This document shows, in pieces, positions 16,343-24,725 of a DNA stretch of 49,566 nucleotides. Made by a program: the position numbers and the translations under genes. The first letter of the stretch is position 1. Every line of letters begins with the position of its first letter. Origin of the DNA: Bacteroidota bacterium (lineage in GTDB: Bacteria; Bacteroidota; Bacteroidia; Bacteroidales; Lentimicrobiaceae); NCBI GenBank assembly GCA_023417935.1, contig JAEZDY010000030.1, forward strand, positions 1-49,566. Direction: 5' to 3'. The notes under the pieces were generated by a model. The model made no database searches. It was given only the letters and a program-made list of their open reading frames with translations, and was not told the origin of the DNA.

Positions 16343-18713
16343 AAACCACTGCCTTCGCCTTCTTCGCCCTCTTGTACAGCGCCACCGTGATTCCAACAAA
16401 CATAATAATTGAGCCTATCCACAGCACAATGATCCATGGGAAGAACATTACTTTCAGCACAATAAACTCGGGTTGCTTTTCCAACAAGGATATAAAGATT
16501 GCCTGTGGTACTTCAGCCACTTTGTCGAAACGCATTCTTACGTCGCTGCCGGGTATGGAAATTATGCCACTTTCAATGCTGTTGCCTTCAAGTTTATAGG
16601 TAAGTGGAAGTGATACCTTATTGTTTAAACTATCGGTGGTTGTCATCAGGGCAGTGATAATGAAACTATCACCTGCGGTATTGAGCATCTTAACACCGAG
16701 CGAATCAAAAATTATCTCCTTGCCATCTACCTTGAAGGTTTCGTTCAGTGAAATGTTTCTGCTCTCTGAGGCAGTATATCCTCCAGCGCTGCGTTTAGCC
16801 CTGTCCTCGGCGAAGGTCAGGTACATATACACATCGCCTTTCAGCAGATTGCGGGTATCAGGGTTATGCACATTGCCCATCCTTTCGCTATATTTAACAG
16901 ATGGGTATATGGAATATTTCAGGGCATTGTTGCCTGTCGCGTCTTTTTCATAGAAATCGATCTGGTAGAATATCTCATCTCTTTCTTCCCTACTGCTTTG
17001 ATAGCTCAAAAGCTGATCGCCAACCTGCTTAACCTGTCCCTTAAAAAGCATAACATTGTTCCCCTGGGTTGCACTTCCGGGTCCGCTTGTTAGTGTAACA
17101 GTGTTTGAAAATGTAATAAGAATACCAAGCAGGAACAGGCTGAAGCCGAGGTGGGTTAAACCGGCGCTGAGGTTTCTGCCTTTTGTGATGAACCTGAACA
17201 AGTATGCAGCTGACGATATAACCGCAAACATGATTGTAAACAGGAATACAGAGTGAACTACCTGCATGTTGGTATCGAGGAAGAAGGTAACTACAGCCAC
17301 TACGAGTGCTATAGCTGCCGGTATCAGCAGATTACGCCAGAAAGCTTTCACATTGTTCTTGTCGTAGGTGAGATAATGTGCAGCACCTAACAACAAGGCC
17401 ACTACCATGGCAAACGGCATCTGCCAGTTGTTGTAGTATCCAACCACATCTGACGTAAGCGCAGCATTTGTGCCGAATATCTTGTTGAACACGGGTATTG
17501 ATGTAGTGCTGATGATCTGGAATGCCGAGAGTAGTATTACAATTGAGCCATACAGCATCATTGATTCCCTGTCGATACTTACCGGAAGGTCATTTACATT
17601 GAGGTTCTTTCTTCGCTTGTATAACAACCATGCCGGCACAGCAGTAAACACGAACATAAACGAAAGCAGTTGAAATGAAAGTCCGTCATCGCCAAAAGCG
17701 TGAACAGAAGTTTCACCCAATATGCCTGAACGGGTAAGGTAACTTGCGTAGACAACTGTTAAGAAACCCAGGAAGGTAAAAATATACGATCCCCAATAAT
17801 AGCCTTCACGTTTATGGGTTAGAAGCAGATAGTGCAATGCAGCTACCAGCACAAGCCATGGAACAAGCGATGCATTTTCAACAGGATCCCATGCCCAGAA
17901 ACCACCAAAAGTGAGCGACTGATATGCCCAGGCACCTCCTAAGAGAAGTCCGAGGCCCAATAAAACCAACGATAACAGAACCCATGGAAGGGTAAGTCTG
18001 ACCCAGTATTTTCGATCGTTTTGAATCAACGAAGCAAGTGCAAAAGCAAACGGGAATAATGCGGCGGCATATCCCATAAAGAGCACCGGCGGATGAATAA
18101 CCATCCAGGGATTTTCTAGCAGAGGGTTCAGCCCGTTACCATCGGCAATGTATTTCAGATAATCAGGGTACTTGAAGAATTCATTGCTCTGATTAACTTC
18201 AACCATTCGTAACAATTCAAAAGGACTGTTGCCAAGTTGTAATCCCAAAAATTTAACGCCGAGGATCATGGTCATAAGGAAGATCACTGACACGCTTACA
18301 ACTGCCATTACTCCCCCTTCAAGCTTTTTGGAGGTATGTAGCGCACCTATTCCAAAAGTGGCAATTAACAGTGCCCATAGCAGGAAACTTCCCTCCTGCC
18401 CTGCCCAGAAGCTTGAGATAATGTACTTGCCCGGCATGAGCTTTGAGGAGTGCTTAAAGATATAAGCATACTCAAAATTATGCCCTAGTATAAGTGAAAA
18501 TAGAAGGGAGCTGGCAATAACAACTGAAAAAGCCTGAATGTAGTAAAATATCCGGGCACGGTTAAGGGGTTTCAGTTTATTACTTTCAGCAGCCTTAACA
18601 ACTTTGATGTAATAGAACAACGATAGAAAACCTGCAATTATCGACAGGTATATAAAGAATCTTCCCAGGTTACCTGCTATCAGGTTCTCGCCTACGTAAT
18701 TAATTTCTGTCAT
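16341..18713 (-). CDS. Cytochrome c biogenesis protein, CcmF/CcsA family
   Basis: A 790-residue polytopic protein with about 14 helices. The heme-handling WWD signature is FGGFWAWDPVENASLVPWLV, preceded by GGAWAYQSL and followed by LTRSGILGETSVHAFG; the periplasmic segments HPPVLFMGYAA and GQEGSFLLWALL match CcmF. It should help ligate heme to apocytochrome c at the periplasmic face. The 560-790 part is a large periplasmic domain and a final helix. No ccmE, ccmB or ccmC lies in the window. The stop codon merges with a TAGTGAG repeat array. Confidence 0.9.
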   Translation of the reverse strand: MTEINYVGENLIAGNLGRFFIYLSIIAGFLSLFYYIKVVKAAESNKLKPLNRARIFYYIQAFSVVIASSLLFSLILGHNFEYAYIFKHSSKLMPGKYIISSFWAGQEGSFLLWALLIATFGIGALHTSKKLEGGVMAVVSVSVIFLMTMILGVKFLGLQLGNSPFELLRMVEVNQSNEFFKYPDYLKYIADGNGLNPLLENPWMVIHPPVLFMGYAAALFPFAFALASLIQNDRKYWVRLTLPWVLLSLVLLGLGLLLGGAWAYQSLTFGGFWAWDPVENASLVPWLVLVAALHYLLLTHKREGYYWGSYIFTFLGFLTVVYASYLTRSGILGETSVHAFGDDGLSFQLLSFMFVFTAVPAWLLYKRRKNLNVNDLPVSIDRESMMLYGSIVILLSAFQIISTTSIPVFNKIFGTNAALTSDVVGYYNNWQMPFAMVVALLLGAAHYLTYDKNNVKAFWRNLLIPAAIALVVAVVTFFLDTNMQVVHSVFLFTIMFAVISSAAYLFRFITKGRNLSAGLTHLGFSLFLLGILITFSNTVTLTSGPGSATQGNNVMLFKGQVKQVGDQLLSYQSSREERDEIFYQIDFYEKDATGNNALKYSIYPSVKYSERMGNVHNPDTRNLLKGDVYMYLTFAEDRAKRSAGGYTASESRNISLNETFKVDGKEIIFDSLGVKMLNTAGDSFIITALMTTTDSLNNKVSLPLTYKLEGNSIESGIISIPGSDVRMRFDKVAEVPQAIFISLLEKQPEFIVLKVMFFPWIIVLWIGSIIMFVGITVALYKRAKKAKAVV

Positions 18714-18852
18714 AGAATGTGTGAGTGAATGCCCTGATGGTATTTATCAGGATTGAAGCACAAAAATACATAATATAACATTATGGGTAACAAGCATATT
18801 CAATATTCTGCATGTGAGGGTTTAAAGGCTAAAGGCTACAGGCTAAAGGTCT

Positions 18853-18897
18853 AAGTCCCACAAGTCACACAAGTCCCACAAGTCACACAAGTCCCAC
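18853..18897. repeat. 9-bp array, five units (AAGTCCCAC / AAGTCACAC)
   Basis: Five exact 9-bp steps alternate AAGTCCCAC and AAGTCACAC. On the minus strand this is GTGGGACTT/GTGTGACTT, the same family as 13487-13522 and 39152-39187. A short GGCTAAA repeat (18823-18848) adjoins it. Confidence 0.85.
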
Positions 18898-18905
18898 TAA
18901 AACGC

Positions 18906-18930
18906 AAAAACCGCCGGGGAAAACCGGCGG
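18906..18930 (-). terminator. Intrinsic terminator downstream of enolase
   Basis: CCGCCGG-GGAAAA-CCGGCGG (18911-18930) forms a 7-bp GC-rich stem. On the minus strand it is followed by TTTTT (18906-18910). It lies about 120 bp past the eno stop, beyond simple-sequence DNA. Confidence 0.8.
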
Positions 18931-18959
18931 CTATGCTCTATGCCCTATGCTTTATGCTG

Positions 18960-19047
18960 ATAACTTAAAACTGACAATTGAAAACTAAAAGCTGACAACT
19001 GAAAACTAAAAGCTGAAAGCTGACAGCTGACAGCTAACAGCTGAAAG
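18960..19047. repeat. Degenerate CTGAAAGCTGACAG-type repeats at the eno 3' side
   Basis: The stretch from 18960 to 19047 is made of related words (CTGACAATTGAAAACTAAAAG, CTGACAACTGAAAACTAAAAG approximately, then CTGAAAG, CTGACAG, CTAACAG), with a 21-22 bp period at first and 7-8 bp later. It lies between the eno stop and its terminator, so it would be transcribed. Confidence 0.7.
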
Positions 19048-19048
19048 C

Positions 19049-20338
19049 TTACTTCGCGTACTTAAAATCCTTACCTAAATACCTTGCACTGCTGCCTAGC
19101 ATTTCTTCAATACGAAGCAACTGGTTGTACTTGGCGATTCTGTCGGTGCGGCTTGCTGAACCTGTTTTTATGAGTCCGGTGTTTAGTGCAACTGCAAGAT
19201 CGGCAATAGTAGTGTCTTCTGTTTCACCTGAACGGTGACTCATTACAGCGGTATATCCGTTGCGGTAAGCCATGTTCACGGCATCAATGGTTTCAGTGAG
19301 TGTGCCTATTTGGTTAACTTTAACAAGGATTGAATTGGCTACACCTTTATCAATACCCATCTTTAAGCGTTTTGAGTTGGTAACAAACAAATCATCACCA
19401 ACAAGCTGAATCTTGCTGCCCATGGTGTCAGTCATCAGTTTCCAGCCATCCCAATCGTCTTCAGCCATACCATCTTCAATGGAAATGATAGGATATTTAT
19501 CGGTCCAGTTCTTCCAGTAATCAACCATTTGAGCTGAAGTTAGCTTATCGCCTGTTGATTTGTGCAGGTGATACACTTTCTCATCAGCTTTATAGTACTC
19601 AGATGAAGCGGGGTCGAGGGCAAGGAATATATCCTGGCCTGGTTTATAACCTGCTTTTTCTATAGCCTGTAGGATAACAGTAACAGCTTCTTCGTTTGAA
19701 CGTAGGTTAGGAGCAAAACCGCCTTCATCACCAACGTTGGTTGAGTATCCACCCTTTTTTAGAACTGACTTCAGGTTGTGGAATACTTCAGCACCCATGC
19801 GAAGTGCATCAGCAAAATTAGCAGCACCTACCGGCATGATCATGAATTCCTGGAAGTCGATAGCATTGTCAGCATGTGAACCGCCATTGATGATATTCAT
19901 CATAGGGATAGGAAGCGTGTTTGCATTTACTCCGCCTACATACCTATAGAGGAATTGTCCTGATTCCTGAGCAGCAGCATTGGCAGCAGCAAGCGACACG
20001 CCCAATATAGCATTTGCACCGAGGTTAGCCTTATTTGGTGTACCATCGAGTTCAATCATACGGGCATCAAGTTCATTCTGATCAGAAACTGAATAACCTT
20101 TAAGTTCTTCAGCCAGAATCTTGTTAACATTGTGAACTGCTTTTAATACACCTTTGCCAAGGTATAGTGAGTTATCCCCATCACGAAGCTCAACCGCTTC
20201 ATGCACGCCTGTAGAAGCGCCTGAAGGCACGGCAGCCCGGCCGAGTACTCCGTTGGTAGTGTATACGTCAACTTCAATAGTTGGATTGCCACGCGAATCA
20301 AGGATCTGGCGGGCGAAGATTGTTGCAATTGTACCCAT
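19049..20338 (-). CDS. eno: Enolase
   Basis: A 429-residue phosphopyruvate hydratase, the usual length, converting 2-phosphoglycerate to phosphoenolpyruvate in glycolysis. It shows ARQILDSRGNPTIEVDV at the start, GASTGVHEAVELRD, GGSHADNAIDFQEFMIMPVGA, the metal ligands in ALDPASSEY, SIEDGMAEDDWDGW and QLVGDDLFVTN, the catalytic Lys in LVKVNQIGTLTET, and SHRSGETEDT. It follows the terminator of the ribosomal run; no strong TAnnTTTG box is obvious in the 40-bp spacer, so its promoter is unclear. Confidence 0.98.
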   Translation of the reverse strand: MGTIATIFARQILDSRGNPTIEVDVYTTNGVLGRAAVPSGASTGVHEAVELRDGDNSLYLGKGVLKAVHNVNKILAEELKGYSVSDQNELDARMIELDGTPNKANLGANAILGVSLAAANAAAQESGQFLYRYVGGVNANTLPIPMMNIINGGSHADNAIDFQEFMIMPVGAANFADALRMGAEVFHNLKSVLKKGGYSTNVGDEGGFAPNLRSNEEAVTVILQAIEKAGYKPGQDIFLALDPASSEYYKADEKVYHLHKSTGDKLTSAQMVDYWKNWTDKYPIISIEDGMAEDDWDGWKLMTDTMGSKIQLVGDDLFVTNSKRLKMGIDKGVANSILVKVNQIGTLTETIDAVNMAYRNGYTAVMSHRSGETEDTTIADLAVALNTGLIKTGSASRTDRIAKYNQLLRIEEMLGSSARYLGKDFKYAK

Positions 20339-20376
20339 AGTTTGAAATTTTATGAAATAAATTTGAAGTCGTTAAA

Positions 20377-20411
20377 CAAAAAAGAGGACAAAGTACGGGT
20401 ACTTTATCCTC
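20377..20411 (-). terminator. Intrinsic terminator of the ribosomal/alpha operon
   Basis: GAGGACAAAGTAC-GG-GTACTTTATCCTC (20384-20411) is a 13-bp stem with a single G:U on the RNA. On the minus strand it is followed by TTTTTTG. It lies 20 bp beyond the rplQ stop and separates the run from eno. Confidence 0.9.
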
Positions 20412-20433
20412 ATTTATTTTCAATTAGATTATG

Positions 20434-20967
20434 TTAACCGTTATTTTCAGTGTTTGCATCATCCTTTGGTTCATCAGCTTTTGGCTTTTCTGTCTTAGTC
20501 TTTTCAGTCTTTGGAGTTTCAGCCTTTGGAGTTTCAACTTTAGCTTTAGGAGCTCTGCTGCGGCGTGTTGTTTTAACCTTAGGTGCTTCTTTTGTAGTGA
20601 GCATTGCTTCGTTAAAATCAACAAGTTCCATCATACACATTTCAGCATTATCACCAAGACGGTTACCGGTCTTGAGAATACGGGTATATCCACCCGGGCG
20701 GGCTGCCACCTTCACTGCTACATCTCTGAAGAGAGTAGAAACAGCCTCTTTCGACTGAAGGTATGAGAACACCATTCTGCGTGAATGCGTTGAATCATCT
20801 TTTGAACGTGTGATCAGAGGTTCAACATATGACCTGAGGGCTTTGGCTTTAGCCAGAGTTGTATTTATTCGTTTATGGAGAATAAGCGAGGCAGCCATAT
20901 TCGACAACATAGCCTTACGATGGGCGCTGGTCCTTCCAAGGTGATTGACTTTCTTTCCGTGTCTCAT
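20434..20967 (-). CDS. rplQ: 50S ribosomal protein L17 with an extended charged tail
   Basis: A 177-residue protein. Residues 1 to about 118 are L17 (MRHGKKVNHLGRTSAHRKAMLSNMAASL..., ARPGGYTRILKTGNRLGDNAEMCMMELVDFN). The last 55-60 residues are a repetitive tail of Lys, Thr, Glu, Pro and Ala (KVETPKAETPKTEKTKTEKP), far longer than the E. coli protein; Bacteroidota L17 proteins often carry such tails. L17 lies near the exit tunnel. Last gene of the run, 7 bp after rpoA, just before the terminator. Confidence 0.97.
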   Translation of the reverse strand: MRHGKKVNHLGRTSAHRKAMLSNMAASLILHKRINTTLAKAKALRSYVEPLITRSKDDSTHSRRMVFSYLQSKEAVSTLFRDVAVKVAARPGGYTRILKTGNRLGDNAEMCMMELVDFNEAMLTTKEAPKVKTTRRSRAPKAKVETPKAETPKTEKTKTEKPKADEPKDDANTENNG

Positions 20968-20974
20968 TTTTCAA

Positions 20975-21967
20975 TTAATCCTTATCAAGTTTATACTTTG
21001 CGACATTCATACCGAATTCCAGGTTCTTTGATTTAACAAGGTCTTCCAACTCAGTAAGTGATTTCTTACCAAAGTTCCTGAATTTCAACAAATCATTCTT
21101 ATTATATGATACCAGTTCGCCTAATGTTTCAACATCTGCAGCTTTGAGGCAGTTCAGAGCTCTCACTGACAGGTCCATATCAACCAGTTTGGTTTTAAGT
21201 AACTGACGAATATGCAGTGATGTTTCATCAAACTCATCATTAACAGTTTTTTCTTCTGCATCAATGGTGATCTTCTCATCTGAAAAGAGCATAAAATGAT
21301 GAATCAGAATACGGGCGGCTTCCTTTAAAGCATCTTTAGGTTTGATAGAACCATCAGATACAACTTCCATAACGAGCTTTTCGTAGTCGGTTTTCTGTTC
21401 AACGCGGAAATTCTCAATGGTATACTTTACGTTCTTTATTGGTGTATGAATTGAATCAATTGCAATGGTACCAATTGGAGCGTTTTGAACTTTATTCTCT
21501 TCTGCAGGAACGTACCCACGGCCTTTGTCGATGGTTAGGTCAACAGTTAACTTTACTGAGGGTTCCATATGACAGATTTCAATGTCAGGGTTCAGTACCT
21601 GAAATACAGAGAGGTGCTTGTTAATATCACCGGCTTTGAAACTATCCTGACCTGAAACGATCACCCTGATATTTTCAGAGGTTTCACCTTCATTAAGGCG
21701 TTTAAAGCGAACTTTCTTGAGGTTAAGAATGATATCAGTAACATCCTCTACTACTCCTTTGATTGAAGAAAACTCCATATCAACTCCATCAATCTTGATA
21801 GAAGTGATTGCGAATCCTTCGAGCGAGGAGAGAAGTATTCTCCGCAGGGCATTGCCGATGGTGATTCCGAAACCCGGTTCAAGTGGCCTGAATTCAAACA
21901 CACCCTTAGAGTCATCGGCTTCGATCATTATAACCTTCTCAGGTTTTTGAAATGCTAATATTGCCAT
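20975..21967 (-). CDS. rpoA: RNA polymerase alpha subunit
   Basis: A 330-residue subunit that nucleates assembly of RNA polymerase. The N-terminal dimerisation domain contains RFRPLEPGFGITIGNALRRILLSSL-like sequence (here EFRPLEPGFGITIGNALRRI) and GYVPAEENK. The C-terminal domain has VRALNCLKAADVETLGELVSYNKNDLLKFRNFGKKSLTEL, the UP-element and activator contact surface. It lies between rpsD (43 bp) and rplQ (7 bp), the standard alpha-operon order. Confidence 0.98.
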   Translation of the reverse strand: MAILAFQKPEKVIMIEADDSKGVFEFRPLEPGFGITIGNALRRILLSSLEGFAITSIKIDGVDMEFSSIKGVVEDVTDIILNLKKVRFKRLNEGETSENIRVIVSGQDSFKAGDINKHLSVFQVLNPDIEICHMEPSVKLTVDLTIDKGRGYVPAEENKVQNAPIGTIAIDSIHTPIKNVKYTIENFRVEQKTDYEKLVMEVVSDGSIKPKDALKEAARILIHHFMLFSDEKITIDAEEKTVNDEFDETSLHIRQLLKTKLVDMDLSVRALNCLKAADVETLGELVSYNKNDLLKFRNFGKKSLTELEDLVKSKNLEFGMNVAKYKLDKD

Positions 21968-22010
21968 ATTATCTTCCTCTTGAGTAATAAATTTATTAAC
22001 CTAAAATACT

Positions 22011-22616
22011 TTATTTTGAATACAACTCAACGATGAGCTGCTCTTTGATGTTCTCAGGAATATCTTCACGTGAGGGTACAATAGTCATTTTACCACTCAT
22101 AAGATTACTATCCCACTCGAGCCATGGATAACTGTTACGTTTTCCGGCAAGAGAGTTAACAATTACTTCAAGAGATTTTGATTTCTCCCTAACTGAAACT
22201 ACATCACCAACTTTAACTTCGTATGAAGGAACGTTAACAACATGCCCGTTAACAACGATGTGGCAATGTGAAACCAACTGCCTGCCGGCGCTTCTTGAAG
22301 GAGCTATACCGAGGCGGTAAACTATATTATCAAGACGTGATTCCACTAACTGGAGCAGAATTTCACCGGTGATACCTTTTTTACGTGAGGCTTTGTGGAA
22401 AGTGTTCCTGAATTGTTTCTCCAGGATTCCATATGTATATTTAGCTTTCTGCTTTTCCTGGAGCTGAGTTCCATATTCAGAAAGTTTTTTACGCCTTTTT
22501 GAATTTCCATGCATTCCCGGAGCATAGTTCTTTTTCTCGAAATACTTATCGGGTCCGTAAATAGGATCTTTAAACTTGCGTGCAATTTTGGTTTTTGGGC
22601 CTGTGTACCTAGCCAT
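22011..22616 (-). CDS. rpsD: 30S ribosomal protein S4
   Basis: A 201-residue primary 16S rRNA-binding protein that starts 30S assembly and helps decoding fidelity. It begins MARYTGPKTKIARKF, lacks the N-terminal zinc cysteines (C-minus form) and has an S4 RNA-binding domain (ESRLDNIVYRLGIAPSRSAGRQLVSHCHIVVNG). In E. coli S4 represses the alpha operon; the 102-bp spacer before it is the longest in this part of the run and could hold a control site, which is inference. Confidence 0.98.
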   Translation of the reverse strand: MARYTGPKTKIARKFKDPIYGPDKYFEKKNYAPGMHGNSKRRKKLSEYGTQLQEKQKAKYTYGILEKQFRNTFHKASRKKGITGEILLQLVESRLDNIVYRLGIAPSRSAGRQLVSHCHIVVNGHVVNVPSYEVKVGDVVSVREKSKSLEVIVNSLAGKRNSYPWLEWDSNLMSGKMTIVPSREDIPENIKEQLIVELYSK

Positions 22617-22718
22617 AATTACTTTGTTATTTTATTTTCAATTGTTTTTCAAAAAGTCATAGTTGCCGGCTGCCAAACCATCTTTGTAAGAGCACAACAG
22701 CCAGTAACAACCTTGATA

Positions 22719-23108
22719 TTATACCCTTCTTCTTTTTGGAGGGCGGCAACCATTATGTGGCATAGGAGTTACATCCATAATTTCAGTAACTTCAATACCG
22801 GCTGAGTGAATAGTACGGATAGCTGATTCGCGTCCTGAACCTGGTCCCTTTACAAAAACCTTCACCTTGCGTAATCCAAGATCATAAGCAACCTTTGAAC
22901 AATCGGTAGCTGCCATCTGAGCAGCATAAGGAGTGTTCTTCTTTGAACCTCTGAAGCCCATCTTTCCTGCAGATGCCCAGCTGATTACCTGTCCGGTGTT
23001 ATTAGTCAGGGAAATGATAATATTGTTGAATGAGGCCGTAACATAAGCATGACCTATAGGATCAACCTTAACAACTCTTTTCTTTGATGTTTTAGCAGTT
23101 TTTGCCAT
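22719..23108 (-). CDS. rpsK: 30S ribosomal protein S11
   Basis: A 129-residue protein of the 30S platform that contacts the mRNA/E-site region with S7. Conserved segments are HAYVTASFNNIIISLTNN, FRGSKKNTPYAAQMAA and the basic end MPHNGCRPPKRRRV. Normal length. It follows rpsM by 52 bp. Confidence 0.98.
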   Translation of the reverse strand: MAKTAKTSKKRVVKVDPIGHAYVTASFNNIIISLTNNTGQVISWASAGKMGFRGSKKNTPYAAQMAATDCSKVAYDLGLRKVKVFVKGPGSGRESAIRTIHSAGIEVTEIMDVTPMPHNGCRPPKRRRV

Positions 23109-23160
23109 AACAGTTTTTTTTCTACTTTCTTAAGTTTAATTACTGATTAAGGATCAACTC

Positions 23161-23541
23161 TTAACCTTTGGTTGCCTTCTTCTTGTTAGCAACAGTTTTT
23201 TTCTTGCCTTTACGGGTACGCGCATTGTTCTTGGTACTCTGACCACGCAGAGGTAATCCAAGACGATGGCGGATACCACGATAGCAGCCTATGTCCATCA
23301 ATCGCTTGATGTTGGTTTGCACTTCTGTGCGCAGCGCTCCTTCAACTTTGATCTGATCACCAATGATTGTACGAATGGCGTTCTGTTCATCGTCGTTCCA
23401 GTCCTGTACTTTTTTATTGACATCAATGCCGGCACTTAACAGAATCCTCTGCGCGGTGCTGCGACCGATACCATAAATGTAAGTAAGTCCTATTTCGCCT
23501 CTTTTGTTCTTGGGTATATCAATACCAGCAATACGTGCCAT
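23161..23541 (-). CDS. rpsM: 30S ribosomal protein S13
   Basis: A 126-residue protein of the 30S head forming bridges to the 50S subunit and touching P-site tRNA. It shows MARIAGIDIPKNKRGEIGLTYIYGIGRSTAQRIL and the basic tail RGIRHRLGLPLRGQSTKNNARTRKG. It starts at the ATG at 23541, 29 bp after rpmJ. Confidence 0.98.
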   Translation of the reverse strand: MARIAGIDIPKNKRGEIGLTYIYGIGRSTAQRILLSAGIDVNKKVQDWNDDEQNAIRTIIGDQIKVEGALRTEVQTNIKRLMDIGCYRGIRHRLGLPLRGQSTKNNARTRKGKKKTVANKKKATKG

Positions 23542-23570
23542 ATATTGTTTATTGTTATGACGTTAAATAA

Positions 23571-23687
23571 TTATCCTTGTCTTTGTTTGTATTTAGGGTT
23601 CTTTTTGTTGATTATATACAACCTCCCCTTTCGTCTGACGATCTTACACTCAGGTGTTCTCTTTTTAATAGATGCTCTTACTTTCAT
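23571..23687 (-). CDS. rpmJ: 50S ribosomal protein L36
   Basis: A 38-residue protein translated from 23687: MKVRASIKKRTPECKIVRRK and on to a Lys-rich end, NKKNPKYKQRQG. It keeps one Cys (C14) and has lost the other zinc ligands of the classical form, so it is the C-minus type common in Bacteroidota. It stabilises 23S rRNA helices near the GTPase centre. It sits between infA (17 bp) and rpsM (29 bp), the standard place. Confidence 0.96.
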   Translation of the reverse strand: MKVRASIKKRTPECKIVRRKGRLYIINKKNPKYKQRQG

Positions 23688-23704
23688 TGTACAAGATGGT
23701 TTGT

Positions 23705-23923
23705 TTATTTGTATCTGAAAATTATTCTTCCTTTACTAAGGTCATAAGGCGACATTTCGAGTTTTACTTTATCACCCGGTAAAATCTTGATGTAGTGCAT
23801 CCTCATTTTACCTGAAATATGGGCGGTAATTATATGCCCGTTCTCTAGTTCAACACGAAACATGGCATTACCTAATGACTCGGTAACCGTTCCATCTTGT
23901 TCTATTGAAATTTGTTTCGCCAT
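23705..23923 (-). CDS. infA: Translation initiation factor IF-1
   Basis: A 72-residue OB-fold protein (MAKQISIEQDGTVTESLGNA, MFRVELENGHIITAHISGKMRMHYIKILPGDKVKLEMSPYDLSKGRIIFR in part). It binds the 30S A site during initiation. Exact family length. It lies 9 bp after map. Confidence 0.97.
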   Translation of the reverse strand: MAKQISIEQDGTVTESLGNAMFRVELENGHIITAHISGKMRMHYIKILPGDKVKLEMSPYDLSKGRIIFRYK

Positions 23924-23932
23924 TTATGTTGT

Positions 23933-24715
23933 TTAATTTGCTTTTTCTTTTAAAACTTTCTCTATTTCATCAAAAGATGACAGAATTATTGGGTCACCTT
24001 CGGTAATTGCTATCTGGTGCTCGTAGTGGGCTGAAGGCATATTGTCGGCAGTCCTGATGGTCCAGCCATCTTTATCCTGCGTTATATTACGCTTTCCCAG
24101 GTTTATCATTGGCTCAATGCATATAACCAATCCAGGCTTTAGCATTGTACCTTCACCTCTTTTTCCATAATTAGGAACTTCGGGCTTTTCATGTAAACTG
24201 GTACCGATACCATGGCCAACAAGATCACGAACCACTGAATAACCAAAACTTTCTACATAAGTTTGAACTTCATAACCTATGTTTCCTATCCGGTTACCTG
24301 CCCTTGCAACTTTTATGCCAAGGTAGAGTGATTCTTTGGTCCGTTCCATAAGCAATCTTTTTTCTTCGCTTACTTCGCCTACAGCAAAAGAGTAGGCTGA
24401 GTCACCATAAAAACCATTCAGCAGTGTCCCACAATCAACTGAAACCAGATCACCTTCCTTTAATTCCTGATTACCGGGAATACCATGCACCACCACATCG
24501 TTAACTGATATGCAAAGTGTAGCAGGGAATCCATTGTATCCCTTGAAAGCCGGCTTGGCCTTGTGATCCCTGATAAAGGTTTCAGCTACCTTATCAAGTT
24601 CAATGGTCTTTATACCGGGGCGGATGAGTCTGGCTACTTCAGCCAGGGTTTTTCCAACAAGTAAAGAACTCTGTCGTATTAATTCTATTTCCTCTATTGA
24701 CTTATAAGAGATCAT
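23933..24715 (-). CDS. map: Type I methionine aminopeptidase
   Basis: A 260-residue metalloprotease that removes the initiator Met from new proteins. The pita-bread fold ligands are visible: VSVDCGTLLNGFYGDSAYSFAVG (two Asp), GHGIGTSLHEKPEVPNYG (His), VICIEPMINLG (Glu) and the final HYEHQIAITEGDPIIL (Glu/metal side). It lies between secY (10 bp) and infA (9 bp), as is usual in this phylum. Confidence 0.97.
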   Translation of the reverse strand: MISYKSIEEIELIRQSSLLVGKTLAEVARLIRPGIKTIELDKVAETFIRDHKAKPAFKGYNGFPATLCISVNDVVVHGIPGNQELKEGDLVSVDCGTLLNGFYGDSAYSFAVGEVSEEKRLLMERTKESLYLGIKVARAGNRIGNIGYEVQTYVESFGYSVVRDLVGHGIGTSLHEKPEVPNYGKRGEGTMLKPGLVICIEPMINLGKRNITQDKDGWTIRTADNMPSAHYEHQIAITEGDPIILSSFDEIEKVLKEKAN

Positions 24716-24725
24716 CTAATGCTTC

